61,171 bases of DNA. Source: an uncultured Aeromonas sp. (GTDB lineage Bacteria; Pseudomonadota; Gammaproteobacteria; Enterobacterales; Aeromonadaceae). Below are positions 25,845-34,865 of this stretch, in pieces (the stretch's first letter is position 1; each line of letters starts with the position of its first letter). The stretch covers positions 1-61,171 of the forward strand of contig CAMFLW010000007.1 of the NCBI GenBank assembly GCA_945957575.1. The letters run 5' to 3'. A model generated the notes under the pieces. It did no database searches and was not told the origin of the DNA. It saw only the letters and a program-made list of their open reading frames with translations. Made by a program: the position numbers and the translations under genes.

Positions 25845-26768
25845 TCACAGTCGCCCCTGCTCCCGCAGCCCGGCGAGCCCTTGCATACCGCCGGTGTGGA
25901 TAAAGACGATTTTGCTGCCGGGGGCGATGCGGCCTGCCGCCAGCTCGCGAAACAGACCCCACATCGCTTTGCCGCTATAGATGGGTTCAAGGGGCAGATC
26001 GGTCGTGGTGCTGAAATCCTGCACCCACTGCCAGAGGGCCGGGCTGAATTTGGCGTAGCCACCATCGTGGTGATCGAGCGCGATGCGCCAGCCGGGGATA
26101 TTGGCAGCCGCAGGATGGAGGCGACACACCTCGTCAGCGATAAAGCCGCCTCCTTTCAGTACCGCAATGGCGAGGATTTGCTCCCGATCCCGTTTGCCGG
26201 CGATCAGGCCCGCCAGAGTGCCGCCGCTGGCGCAGGGCAGTACCCAGAGATCCGGCGAGAAGGGCACTTCGCCGACCAGTTCCGCCACGCCGGGGATGGC
26301 CAGCGGGCTGCTACCCCCTTCCGGCACGATCAGGGTATCGGGTGCATCGAATTGGGCCAGCCAGTCGGGATCCTGCCGTCGCCGGTAACTCTGGCGGTCG
26401 ACGAAAACGAGATCCATGCCCCAGTGCCGGGCATCCCGCAGGGTAGAGTTACTGACGGCGTCATATTCGCCCCGTATGATACCGGTAGTACGAAGACCAG
26501 ATTGGCACCCCGCTGCCGCCAGCGCGTGGATATGATTGGAGTAGGCGCCACCAAACGAGAGCAGATGCCGTTTGCCCTGCGCTTTGGCATGCTGCAGGTG
26601 GTACTTGAGCTTGCGCCACTTGTTGCCGGAGATGGCCGGATGGATCAGATCATCCCGCTTGCACCACAGCTCGACGCCATAGCGGGTCAGCAACGGATGG
26701 TGGAGGCGTTGCAGGGGGGAAGGGAGGATGGCTTGACCCTCTGACTCGGCGGAAAGGCTGGCTTGCAA
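25845..26768 (-). CDS. PLP-dependent D-cysteine desulfhydrase / ACC deaminase family protein
   Basis: 307-residue fold-type II PLP enzyme. CKRDDLIHPAISGNKWRKLKYHL (quoted in part: SGNKWRKLKY) carries the Schiff-base lysine, SFGGAYSNHIHALA binds the cofactor phosphate region, and PCASGGTLAGL is the glycine-rich loop. The family includes D-cysteine desulfhydrase and 1-aminocyclopropane-1-carboxylate deaminase; this sequence does not decide between them. It is found beside csrD in related bacteria, without a known functional link. The only start near the expected N-terminus is TTG at 26768, with no good Shine-Dalgarno, so the exact N-terminus is uncertain. It is divergent from mshI. Confidence 0.85.
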   Translation of the reverse strand: MQASLSAESEGQAILPSPLQRLHHPLLTRYGVELWCKRDDLIHPAISGNKWRKLKYHLQHAKAQGKRHLLSFGGAYSNHIHALAAAGCQSGLRTTGIIRGEYDAVSNSTLRDARHWGMDLVFVDRQSYRRRQDPDWLAQFDAPDTLIVPEGGSSPLAIPGVAELVGEVPFSPDLWVLPCASGGTLAGLIAGKRDREQILAIAVLKGGGFIADEVCRLHPAAANIPGWRIALDHHDGGYAKFSPALWQWVQDFSTTTDLPLEPIYSGKAMWGLFRELAAGRIAPGSKIVFIHTGGMQGLAGLREQGRL

Positions 26769-26810
26769 TGGTGAGTCCGTCTTTTAATCTGGAGGCTAAT
26801 CTGCTGTTTA

Positions 26811-26819
26811 TGTTAATAT
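26811..26819 (+). promoter_or_regulatory. Candidate extended -10 promoter of the MSHA secretory operon
   Basis: TGT followed by TAATAT matches an extended -10 (TGn-TATAAT-like) 36 bases ahead of mshI, in the AT-rich gap divergent from the PLP enzyme. A good -35 is not evident. Confidence 0.35.
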
Positions 26820-26855
26820 TTCATACATTTAATCACTATTGATGGGCGGGCTTAC

Positions 26856-27719
26856 ATGAAACAACTGTTCAGACGGTCGACGCCAAGCCGCCAGGTCGGG
26901 CTCTTGCTGGCCAATGACAGGATCATGCTGGCTGCGGTGGGCAATCCCCCCGTCTTCGCGACGCGCACCATCAACGGCCCACAGGAGTGGGCAGTGGCCA
27001 TGAACGAGCTGTTCAGCCGTCATGGGCTGGCCAAGTCTAAAGTGCGGGTGGCCCTCGCCGCCAGCCTTTATCAACAGATCCAGATCGACAAGCCTGCCGT
27101 GCCTGACGCCGAGATGGCGGGGGCGCTCCCCTGGGCCATCAAGGACTATGTCAGCGAACCCGTGCTGCAACTGGCGATGGATTATGTGGACTTGCCCACC
27201 CCGCCTGCCGGTCGCCCGCGCATCAATGTGATCTGCTTGCCCAAGAGCCGGGTGCAACAGCTGGCTGATGCCATCAACGGCATCGCCACCCTGCAATCCA
27301 TCATCAGCGACGAATTGGCGCTCACCTCTCTCTATGACGCGGATGACACGGTGCGCATGCTGCTGTGGCAGCCCAAGGGGCAGGATCTGCAACTGCTGGT
27401 CTTCCATCAGGGCGGGCTCTGCTTCTCTCGCCAGTTGCGCGGTTTTACCAGCCTGACTGGCGAACATGAGCCGGACAGCATGCTGCTCGATTCACTGGCG
27501 CTGGAGATCCAGCGCTCCCTCGACTATCTGGCGGGCCAGCTGAAATTGCCCGAGCTGGGGCAGATGCAGTTTGCCGTCGCCTCGCCCTTTATCGGTACCC
27601 TGGTGCGCCACATGGAGCAGACCTTCGGCTTTGCCGTCTCCGCCATGGCCAACAAGGCAGTCCTGGCCGGCGTTGAGTACCTTTCTGCCTACGCAGCCGC
27701 CATCGGGGAGGATGCGTGA
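26856..27719 (+). CDS. mshI: MSHA biogenesis protein MshI (PilM-like)
   Basis: 287-residue cytoplasmic protein resembling the PilM/GspL-cytoplasmic actin-like fold used to link the pilus motor to the inner-membrane assembly platform. No membrane segment is visible. Recognised by position as first gene of the msh set after csrD, by length, and by the sequence style DRIMLAAVG...GALPWAIKDYV. Its TGA overlaps the ATG of the PilN-like gene (TGATG), indicating translational coupling. The Shine-Dalgarno is weak (GGGCGGG). Confidence 0.88.
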   Translation: MKQLFRRSTPSRQVGLLLANDRIMLAAVGNPPVFATRTINGPQEWAVAMNELFSRHGLAKSKVRVALAASLYQQIQIDKPAVPDAEMAGALPWAIKDYVSEPVLQLAMDYVDLPTPPAGRPRINVICLPKSRVQQLADAINGIATLQSIISDELALTSLYDADDTVRMLLWQPKGQDLQLLVFHQGGLCFSRQLRGFTSLTGEHEPDSMLLDSLALEIQRSLDYLAGQLKLPELGQMQFAVASPFIGTLVRHMEQTFGFAVSAMANKAVLAGVEYLSAYAAAIGEDA

Positions 27720-28312
27720 TGAAACGTCAGATAAACCTCTATGGCGCCGAGTTTCGCCCCAAGCGGCAGTGGGCCAGCCTCAATCAGATGGCGCTGGTAT
27801 GGGGCTTTGCGCTGCTGCTGATCCTGTTGACGGGTGTTGGTTACAGCTGGCAACAGCAGCAGGTCAGCCGGGCGCTGGCGCAGCGCTCTGCCGAGCTGGA
27901 ACTCAAGCGCAGCGAGGCTCAGCGGCTCGATGCCGAGTTGGCGCGCCATCAGGCGGATCCCCAGCTGCAACAGCAACTGGTCAACATGCAGGATGAGCTG
28001 ACAGCCAAGCAGGGGCTGATGCGCCAATTGGGCAGCCTGACCCTGCAAAAATCCCAGGGCTATGCCAGCGTGATGGCGGATCTCTCCCGCATTCGCAACA
28101 GCAACCTCTCGTTGCAGCGCATCGAGATCAACGAAGGGCGGATCAACCTCTCCGGCTTTGCCGGACGCAGTCAGGATGTACCGGCCTGGGTCAACCGCTT
28201 CAAGCAGACCCCGAGTCTGGTAGGCAAGGAGTTTGGTGAACTGACCCTGAGTCGTGACAAGGAGGGCCGTCTGACCTTCCAGTTGAGCGGCATTGCGCGG
28301 GAGAAACCCTGA
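27719..28312 (+). CDS. PilN-like MSHA inner-membrane assembly protein
   Basis: 197 residues: a short cytoplasmic tail with the PilN-type peptide INLYGAEFRPK (residues 4-14) that docks into PilM-like proteins, one membrane segment (about 26-43), a coiled coil rich in Gln (about 44-110), then a periplasmic ferredoxin-like domain. Some vibrio and Shewanella annotations call this gene mshI2; I leave the symbol blank. I take ATG 27719, overlapping the mshI stop, over the GTG at 27716. The stop overlaps the mshJ ATG. Confidence 0.87.
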   Translation: MKRQINLYGAEFRPKRQWASLNQMALVWGFALLLILLTGVGYSWQQQQVSRALAQRSAELELKRSEAQRLDAELARHQADPQLQQQLVNMQDELTAKQGLMRQLGSLTLQKSQGYASVMADLSRIRNSNLSLQRIEINEGRINLSGFAGRSQDVPAWVNRFKQTPSLVGKEFGELTLSRDKEGRLTFQLSGIAREKP

Positions 28313-28959
28313 TGAACCTGAAAGCACAATGGCAGGCATGGGGCCAGCGTATCGCCGTGTTGAGCCAGCGGGAGCGGGTGTTGATCCTGCTGACTGGTCT
28401 GGTGCTGCTGGGCGCGGCCGGACTCTACGGCTGGCTCGATGGCGCTGATACTCGCCTGCAGCAGGATCGTATGGCCCTGAGTGCCGCCGAGCGCGACCTC
28501 GAGATCATGGAGCTGGAAAACCTCGGCAAACAGGCCCGGCTCAAGCGGGATCCCAATCAGGGGGTTCGCGACCAGCTGGCGCAGGTCGAGGCGGATCTGG
28601 CCCGGATCGACGATGAGCTGAAGGCCCAGACCGTCGATCTGATCCCGGCGCACGAGATGCCGCTGGTGCTGGAGGCGCTGCTCTCCCGCTCCGCCAACCT
28701 TCACATGCTGGCCCTCAGTTCGCTGGAGCCGACCCCGCTGATGGCGGGAGAGCAGAAGGTCAATCTCTACAAGCATGGTATCCGCCTTCAGCTTGAAGGC
28801 GGCTATTTCGATGTGTATCAATATCTTAAAGCGCTGGAAGCCTTGCCGCGCCACTTCTACTGGAAGCAGTTCGACTATCAGGTCAAAGCCTATCCCGGCG
28901 CGGTGGTGGAGATGGAGATCTACACCCTGAGTACCAGCAAGGAGTTTATCCGTGGCTAG
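28312..28959 (+). CDS. mshJ: MSHA biogenesis protein MshJ (PilO-like)
   Basis: 215 residues with one N-terminal membrane segment (about 22-40, VLILLTGLVLLGAAGLYGWL), a coiled coil (about 47-105) and a C-terminal periplasmic domain (GIRLQLEGGYFDVYQYLKALE is the hallmark PilO-like stretch, quoted to show only RLQLEGGYFDVYQYLK). It should pair with the PilN-like protein in the periplasmic alignment subcomplex. Start and stop overlap its neighbours by 1 and 8 bases. Confidence 0.9.
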   Translation: MNLKAQWQAWGQRIAVLSQRERVLILLTGLVLLGAAGLYGWLDGADTRLQQDRMALSAAERDLEIMELENLGKQARLKRDPNQGVRDQLAQVEADLARIDDELKAQTVDLIPAHEMPLVLEALLSRSANLHMLALSSLEPTPLMAGEQKVNLYKHGIRLQLEGGYFDVYQYLKALEALPRHFYWKQFDYQVKAYPGAVVEMEIYTLSTSKEFIRG

Positions 28960-29281
28960 AGTGTTTGCGTTGTGCTGTTGCCTGTTCAGCTTGCTGGTAC
29001 AGGCGGAGCAGGTCGAGGTATTGCAGGATCCCACCGCGCCGCTGGTAGATGTGGCGGTTGGCGCCCGTGCGACCGGCGAGAGCAGTGCCGGTTTGCCGAA
29101 GCTGCAGAGTGTCGTGCTGGGCAATGGCCCGGCACTGGCGGTACTCAATGGCAAGAGTTATCGGGTCGGGCAACAGGTGGACGGCTATACGCTGGTGGCC
29201 ATCAATGCCGATGCCGTGGTGCTGGAAAAGGCGGGAAAACGCCATGCGGTAACACTGTTTGCCAGCAAGATCCGGGTTTGA
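28952..29281 (+). CDS. mshK: MSHA biogenesis protein MshK (PilP-like)
   Basis: 109-residue periplasmic protein: signal peptide (MARVFALCCCLFSLLVQA), then DPTAPLV and an HR-type domain (LNGKSYRVGQQVDGYTLVAI) as in PilP/GspC proteins that join the inner-membrane platform to the secretin. The start is GTG at 28952 inside mshJ, with AAGGAG seven bases ahead, so no ATG is needed. Confidence 0.88.
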   Translation: MARVFALCCCLFSLLVQAEQVEVLQDPTAPLVDVAVGARATGESSAGLPKLQSVVLGNGPALAVLNGKSYRVGQQVDGYTLVAINADAVVLEKAGKRHAVTLFASKIRV

Positions 29282-29351
29282 GTCGTGCTTGCCTCTCGAG
29301 AGGTGAATCGGCTTTATCGAGTTTAATTGCAAGTCAGGGTGCCCTAATTAC

Positions 29352-31019
29352 ATGAAAAAACACCGTCTCTGTCTGATCACCGTGGCCATGATGGCTGCAG
29401 GCTGTACCACGTATCAGCACCCCGAGCCGACCCAGGCCAAGGATGCCCTCAAACAGGCCATGAACGAACAGCAGAAACAGGCTGCCCCTCTGACCGCGTT
29501 GCCCAAATCGGTGCAAAGTGAATTGCTGCAGCTGAACCGGCCGCAGATGCCGGTCGGCATGCCGGAGAAGCGGCTGCGTATCGCGGCTCACGACGTGGAG
29601 GCGGTGGAGTTTTTCGGTTCCCTGTTCAAGGGCTCCCGCTACAGCGTGGCGGTTCACCCCGGAGTGGCCGGGCTGGTCTCCGTCGAGCTCAAGGATGTGA
29701 CTCTGCCGGAGGTGCTGGCGGTGGTGGGCGACATGTACGGCTTCGACGTGCAGCGCAAGGGCAATGTCTTCCATATCTATCCGGCGGGTCTGCGTACCGA
29801 AACCATCCCGGTCAACTACCTGATGATGTCCCGTCGTGGCCTCTCGCGCACCTCGGTCAGCACCGGCGGGGTGACGGCCAATGACAGCAACAACGATAGC
29901 AACGGCAGTTTCGACAACTCGTCCAACAACAACAGCACCAATAACTCTTCCAGCAACAACTCGAACGGTGACAGCAGTAACGGCACCCGTATCGAGACCG
30001 ATACCAACAGCGACTATTGGACCGATCTGCGTGACTCTCTGCAGACTCTGATTGGCTCTGGCGATGGACGCGCCGTGATCACCAGCCCGCAGGCAGGTCT
30101 GGTCACCATCCGCGCCTACCCGAAAGAGCTCAAGGCGGTGCGTGAATTCCTGAATCAATCCGAGAGTCACCTCAAGCGGCAGGTGGTGCTGGAGGCGCGG
30201 ATCATCGAAGTCGCCCTCAACGAAGGGTATGAGCAGGGGGTGGACTGGAGCGGTCTCTCCGCCAGCTGGGATGGCGGCAAGGGGATCACCGGCGGCGGTT
30301 CACTGGCCGGCACTCAGTTGCCAACCACCCCTAACCAGATCTTCAGTGCGCTGGGTGGCGGCGCCGGTTTCAAGATCTCTGACGGCAACTTCAACGTGGC
30401 GGTCAACCTGCTCAAGACCCAGGGGGATGTGAATACCCTCTCCAGCCCCCGTGTCACCGCGACCAACAACCAGAAAGCGGTGATCAAGGTGGGGACGGAC
30501 GAATATTTCGTCACCAATGCATCGACAACAACCGTGAGCACGACGAGCGGTGATCGAACAACTCCCAATGTAGAGTTGACCCCTTTCTTTTCAGGTATTT
30601 CTTTGGATGTAACACCACAGATCGATGAAGAGGGGAAGGTGCTGCTGCATATCCATCCCTCCGTTATCGATACTGAAGAGCAAACCAAGACCATAAAGGT
30701 GACAGACAGCGATACGCTGGTGTTGCCGTTGGCGAAAAGCTCGATACGCGAATCCGATACCGTGGTGCAGGCCAATAACGGTGACATCATCGTTATCGGC
30801 GGCCTGATGAAGACCGACAAGCAGGAGATCGTCAGCAAGGTGCCGCTGCTGGGGGATATTCCCTGGGTGGGTGAAGCCTTTACCAACCGCCGCGAGAGCA
30901 CCAAGAAGGTGGAGCTGGTGATCATGCTCAAGCCGACCGTGGTGGAGAAAGATACCTGGCAAAACGAGCTGCAACGCTCCTCCGAGCTGCTTGACAAGTG
31001 GTATCCGGCCAAGGGCTGA
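29352..31019 (+). CDS. mshL: MSHA outer-membrane secretin MshL
   Basis: 555-residue outer-membrane secretin through which the pilus is extruded. The lipoprotein signal has lipobox MAAGC with Cys18. Next come N-terminal STN/N0-N1-type domains (about 75-160), a low-complexity Asn/Ser-rich linker (about 172-216), and the secretin core (about 275-540) with the family region VVQANNGDIIVIGGLMKTDK and VPLLGDIPWVGEAF near the end. The linker inside the N-domain region is unusually biased. A 70-bp gap separates it from mshK. Confidence 0.95.
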   Translation: MKKHRLCLITVAMMAAGCTTYQHPEPTQAKDALKQAMNEQQKQAAPLTALPKSVQSELLQLNRPQMPVGMPEKRLRIAAHDVEAVEFFGSLFKGSRYSVAVHPGVAGLVSVELKDVTLPEVLAVVGDMYGFDVQRKGNVFHIYPAGLRTETIPVNYLMMSRRGLSRTSVSTGGVTANDSNNDSNGSFDNSSNNNSTNNSSSNNSNGDSSNGTRIETDTNSDYWTDLRDSLQTLIGSGDGRAVITSPQAGLVTIRAYPKELKAVREFLNQSESHLKRQVVLEARIIEVALNEGYEQGVDWSGLSASWDGGKGITGGGSLAGTQLPTTPNQIFSALGGGAGFKISDGNFNVAVNLLKTQGDVNTLSSPRVTATNNQKAVIKVGTDEYFVTNASTTTVSTTSGDRTTPNVELTPFFSGISLDVTPQIDEEGKVLLHIHPSVIDTEEQTKTIKVTDSDTLVLPLAKSSIRESDTVVQANNGDIIVIGGLMKTDKQEIVSKVPLLGDIPWVGEAFTNRRESTKKVELVIMLKPTVVEKDTWQNELQRSSELLDKWYPAKG

Positions 31020-31111
31020 CCCATGACATCAGATGCGGTCACCCTTATCCCGAACGGCCTGTGCTGCCTTGCCAGCACAGGCTGCTTGCTTGCCGTGGCA
31101 GGTGAGGTCTC

Positions 31112-32002
31112 ATGTACCTGACCCACTTCGGCCTGCAGGAGGCACCGTTCAGCCTCACTCCCAATACCGGCTTCTACTACGGCTTGCCGCCTCACGAAGA
31201 GGCGCTGCAGGTGCTTAACTGGGCGCTGGCGCAGGGGGAGGGCTTTATCAAGGTGACCGGCGAGGTAGGTACCGGCAAAACCCTGCTCTGCCGCAAGTTG
31301 CTCAGCGAGCTGGGCTCGGAAGCACGTCCGGTGCGGCTTGCCTGGTTGCCCAATCCCCACCTCACTCCGGCCGAGCTGCGCATCGCGCTGGCGCTGGAAC
31401 TGGGGTTGGCGGCGCAGGAGCAGAGTGAGCTGGATCTGACCGATCGCATCCATCGTCACCTGATCAGCCTGCACCAGCAGGGCAGTCGGGTGGTGGTGCT
31501 GATCGATGAGGCCCAGGCGCTGCCTGACGAGACGCTGGAGGCGATTCGCCTGTTTGGCAATCTCGAGACCGAATCGAGCAAGCTGTTACAGATCGTGCTG
31601 TTCGGCCAGCCGGAGCTGGATATCAGACTGGCCAAGCCGCATCTGCGCCAACTGCGCCAGCGGATCGGCTTTTCATACTGCCTGCGGCCGCTGCGTTTTG
31701 ACGAGACCCGTGCCTATCTGGAGCACAGATTGCAGGTCTCCGGCTATCGCGGCGCGCCGCTGTTTGCAGGTCGAGCCATGCGTCTGTTGTGGCGAGCATC
31801 GCGAGGGATCCCGAGACTTATCAATATCCTGGCGCACAAGTGCCTGATGCTGGCCTATGGTCAGGGGGCGCGCCGGATCGATAGCCGTCTGGTGCGGCTC
31901 GCCATTCGCGATACCGACGATGCCAGCCGCTTTGCGCCACGGCGCTGGTGGCCCCTGTTACTGTTGCTGGGGTGCGCCCTGGCTTATGGAGTCTGGCCAT
32001 GA
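31112..32002 (+). CDS. mshM: MSHA biogenesis ATPase MshM (ExeA-like AAA)
   Basis: 296 residues. Walker A GEVGTGKT (50-57) and Walker B VVVLIDEAQALP (about 130-141) mark an AAA ATPase of the ExeA/GspA group. ExeA in Aeromonas helps assemble its secretin, so a role in placing MshL is a reasonable inference. A C-terminal hydrophobic stretch (RRWWPLLLLLGCALAYGVW) could anchor it. The start is preceded by CAGGTGAGG; the stop overlaps mshN by four bases. Confidence 0.92.
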   Translation: MYLTHFGLQEAPFSLTPNTGFYYGLPPHEEALQVLNWALAQGEGFIKVTGEVGTGKTLLCRKLLSELGSEARPVRLAWLPNPHLTPAELRIALALELGLAAQEQSELDLTDRIHRHLISLHQQGSRVVVLIDEAQALPDETLEAIRLFGNLETESSKLLQIVLFGQPELDIRLAKPHLRQLRQRIGFSYCLRPLRFDETRAYLEHRLQVSGYRGAPLFAGRAMRLLWRASRGIPRLINILAHKCLMLAYGQGARRIDSRLVRLAIRDTDDASRFAPRRWWPLLLLLGCALAYGVWP

Positions 32003-33078
32003 GCGTTATCAATCAGATGCTGAAAGATCTGGAGCAGCGCCAGCAAGGATCCGAGGGGACTGCCGTCTATATTGCCCCTGCGCGCCAGCAGGGATGGTGG
32101 ATGTTGCTGCTGACCCTGATCTGCGGTCTGGCTCTCGGGATCCTCGGTTGGCGCACCTGGATCTACTGGCAGCAGACTCACCCTGTCGTCGCCGCCAGCG
32201 AAGTGATTGCCCCCGATGCAGTGACTCGGGCCGCCGCGCCAGTCAGCCAGCCCGAGCCGGTCGCGGTGGCCGCCGTGCTGCCGCTGCCAAGTCAGGATGA
32301 GGTGAGCGACGAGGCTGGCGAGAGTGACTCGGGCGAAACGGCCGATGGTGCGCCCTTTGATGCCTCCAGCGATGTTGACGAGTCGGAGCCGACCGATGAA
32401 GAGCTGCAGCCCGAGCTTTACGCCGAACTGGCGGCAGAGCAGCAGGCCGTCGCTAGCACGCCGCGCAAACCGAGCGTATTGAAGATCGAGACGGTGGAGC
32501 TGTCGGCCAAAGAGCTGGCGGCACTGGCGGAGCGCAAGGCGACCACCGCCATGGCCAAGGGAAGCCTGCGGGATGCGCAGGACAACTACTATCAGGTACT
32601 GGCACACGACCCCTCTAACCAGGGGGCGCGCGAGCAGTTGGCGGGTTTGCTCTACGGCGAGGGGCGCCTGACCGAGGCGCGCCAACTGCTGGAGGAGGGG
32701 ATCCGGCTCGATCCCCAGCAGGCCGATTTTCGTCTGCTGCTGGCCCGCCTTGCCATCAGCGAGGGGCAGCAGCAGCAGGCGCTTGGCTGGTTATCCGGTT
32801 ATCAGCCGGATCTCGCCAGCAACATGGACTATTACGCGACCTGGGCCGGACTGACCCAGGAGCTGGGCCAGAATGCCGATGCGGCGGCGCTCTATGTGGA
32901 GCTGCTGCGCCAGCAGCCGGATCAGGGCCGTTGGTGGCTCGGCCTCGGCGTCGCCGAGGATGGTCAGGGCCACAGCCAACGGGCGCTCGATGCCTATCGC
33001 AATGCCCTGCTGCATGGCAACCTCGGCGAGGCGTCGACCAACTGGCTTGAACAACGAATTGGCCAACTGACCCCTTGA
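31999..33078 (+). CDS. mshN: MSHA biogenesis protein MshN (TPR)
   Basis: 359 residues: a cytoplasmic tail starting MSVINQMLKDLEQRQQ, one membrane segment (about 34-52), an acidic, low-complexity linker (about 80-155) and tetratricopeptide repeats (about 170-355, AKGSLRDAQDNYYQVLAHDP and following). The start at 31999 is chosen over the longer in-frame GTG reading because it matches the family N-terminus and overlaps the mshM stop as ATGA. Its exact role is unknown beyond being required for pilus assembly in vibrios. Confidence 0.9.
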   Translation: MSVINQMLKDLEQRQQGSEGTAVYIAPARQQGWWMLLLTLICGLALGILGWRTWIYWQQTHPVVAASEVIAPDAVTRAAAPVSQPEPVAVAAVLPLPSQDEVSDEAGESDSGETADGAPFDASSDVDESEPTDEELQPELYAELAAEQQAVASTPRKPSVLKIETVELSAKELAALAERKATTAMAKGSLRDAQDNYYQVLAHDPSNQGAREQLAGLLYGEGRLTEARQLLEEGIRLDPQQADFRLLLARLAISEGQQQQALGWLSGYQPDLASNMDYYATWAGLTQELGQNADAAALYVELLRQQPDQGRWWLGLGVAEDGQGHSQRALDAYRNALLHGNLGEASTNWLEQRIGQLTP

Positions 33079-33152
33079 TAGTCCCCAGGTTCGATGAGCG
33101 AAGTGCAATCGGATGCGGTAACGGGGGTGAAGTAACAGATATCGGAGCAAAC

Positions 33153-34862
33153 ATGGCACAACCCAGACTGAAAATGCGCCTCGGCGACCTGCTGGTACAA
33201 GAGCAGATCATCTCTGATGATCAGTTGCAGCTTGCCCTGCAGCAGCAGCGTCAGACCGGCCGCAAGCTGGGCACCACCCTGATCGATCTCGGTTTTATCA
33301 GCGAGGTGCAGTTGTTGCAGTTCCTCGCCCGCCAGCTGGATGTGCCCTTCTTCGATCTCAACAACCTCACCATCGACGCCACCGCGGTGCCGCTGCTGCC
33401 CGAGGTGCAGGCGCGCCGTTATCGGGCGCTGGCGGTCAACCTCACCGACAACAAGGTGACGGTGGCGATGTCGGATCCCGCGGATCTGAGCGCCCTCGAT
33501 GCCATCGCCGCCCTGCTGAGTCCGCGCGAAATGGTGCTGGCGGTCGCGCGGGAAGAGCAGCTGCTGGAGTATTTCGATCGCCTCTATCGTCGTACCCGCG
33601 AGATCGAGAGCTTCGCCGAACAGTTGCAGGAGGAGCATCAGGATACTGGCTTCGAGCTGGGCTCAGGCAAGCTGGGCGGCAACGATGAGGGAGAGGCGAC
33701 GGTGGTCAAGCTGTTGCGCTCCCTGTTCGAGGATGCGGTGCAGGTAGGTGCGTCGGATATCCACATCGAGCCGGATGAGAAGGTTTTGCGCATTCGCCAG
33801 CGGATCGATGGCATCCTCCATGAGAATATCCTGAGCGAGGTGCGCATCGCCCAGGCGCTGGTACTGCGTCTCAAGCTGGTAGCGGGGCTCGATATCTCCG
33901 AGAGGCGGTTGCCGCAGGATGGCCGTTTCAACATGAAGGTGCGCGGTCGGGATGTAGATGTGCGGATGTCCACCATGCCGGTGCAATATGGCGAGTCGGT
34001 AGTGATGCGTCTGCTGGATCAATCCTCCGGCATCTTGTCACTGAGCGAGACCGGCATGCCGCCGGAGATCCTGACCCGTTTCCGCCGTCAGCTCAAGCGA
34101 CCGCACGGCATGATCCTGGTGACAGGCCCGACCGGTAGTGGCAAGACCACCACCCTCTATGGCGCCCTCTCCGAGCTCAACCAGTCCAGCAACAAGATCA
34201 TCACGGTAGAAGACCCGGTGGAGTATCGCTTGCCCCGCGTCAATCAGGTACAGGTCAATCCCAAGATTGGCCTGACCTTCTCCCACGTGCTGCGATCCAC
34301 CCTGCGTCAGGACCCGGATATCCTGCTGGTGGGGGAGATGCGGGATAACGAGACGGTGGAGATCGGCTTGCGTGGCGCCATCACAGGTCACCTGGTGCTG
34401 ACCACTCTGCACACCAACGATGCAGTGACCAGCGCCCTGCGTCTTATCGACATGGGGGCGCCCGGCTATCTGGTGGCCAGCGCCCTGCGGGCTGTGGTCG
34501 CCCAGCGGTTGGTGCGGCGGGTGTGTGAGCACTGTGCCTGCGAGACTGCGCCGGACGAAGGGCAGGCCACCTGGCTCTCCGTGCTCTGTGGCGAGGCGCC
34601 CGGTCAGTATACCTATCACAAGGGGCGGGGTTGCCAGAGCTGCAACTTCACCGGTTATTCCGGCCGGATCGGGGTCTATGAGCTGCTGGAGCTGGATCAG
34701 CCGATGATGGATGCCCTGCGTCGCAACGATGCGGAAGGGTTCGCCAGGGCAGCCCGTCAACATGAACACTATCGGCCGCTGGCCCTGACGGCCCTCGATT
34801 ATGCCCGTCAGGGGATCACCTCGGTGGATGAGGTGCTTCGACTGGCCGAGGACTTGGGGTAA
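33153..34862 (+). CDS. mshE: MSHA pilus extension ATPase MshE, c-di-GMP receptor
   Basis: 569-residue GspE/PilB-type hexameric ATPase that powers pilus extension. Residues 9-32 (RLGDLLVQEQIISDDQLQLA) and 38-61 (KLGTTLIDLGFISEVQLLQF) are the two tandem motifs of the MshEN domain, known to bind c-di-GMP in V. cholerae. The first has Glu where the consensus has Gly. Then come Walker A GPTGSGKTTT (about 325-334), Walker B LVGEMRDNETVEIG, and a zinc-type CEHC (about 457) ... CQSC (about 493) pair. ATG 33153 is used (GGAG five bases ahead; the V. cholerae protein starts MQPRLKMRLGD). The in-frame reading from 33075 is not supported. Confidence 0.96.
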   Translation: MAQPRLKMRLGDLLVQEQIISDDQLQLALQQQRQTGRKLGTTLIDLGFISEVQLLQFLARQLDVPFFDLNNLTIDATAVPLLPEVQARRYRALAVNLTDNKVTVAMSDPADLSALDAIAALLSPREMVLAVAREEQLLEYFDRLYRRTREIESFAEQLQEEHQDTGFELGSGKLGGNDEGEATVVKLLRSLFEDAVQVGASDIHIEPDEKVLRIRQRIDGILHENILSEVRIAQALVLRLKLVAGLDISERRLPQDGRFNMKVRGRDVDVRMSTMPVQYGESVVMRLLDQSSGILSLSETGMPPEILTRFRRQLKRPHGMILVTGPTGSGKTTTLYGALSELNQSSNKIITVEDPVEYRLPRVNQVQVNPKIGLTFSHVLRSTLRQDPDILLVGEMRDNETVEIGLRGAITGHLVLTTLHTNDAVTSALRLIDMGAPGYLVASALRAVVAQRLVRRVCEHCACETAPDEGQATWLSVLCGEAPGQYTYHKGRGCQSCNFTGYSGRIGVYELLELDQPMMDALRRNDAEGFARAARQHEHYRPLALTALDYARQGITSVDEVLRLAEDLG

Positions 34863-34865
34863 GCG

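Noticed and set aside
23336-26855. c-di-GMP riboswitch (GEMM) near the EAL, csrD or msh genes
   Set aside because: I looked for the conserved GEMM core in the gaps before these genes and saw none.
31033-31218. 61-codon frame between mshL and mshM
   Set aside because: It runs into mshM in another frame, has no Shine-Dalgarno and no counterpart in the known msh gene order.
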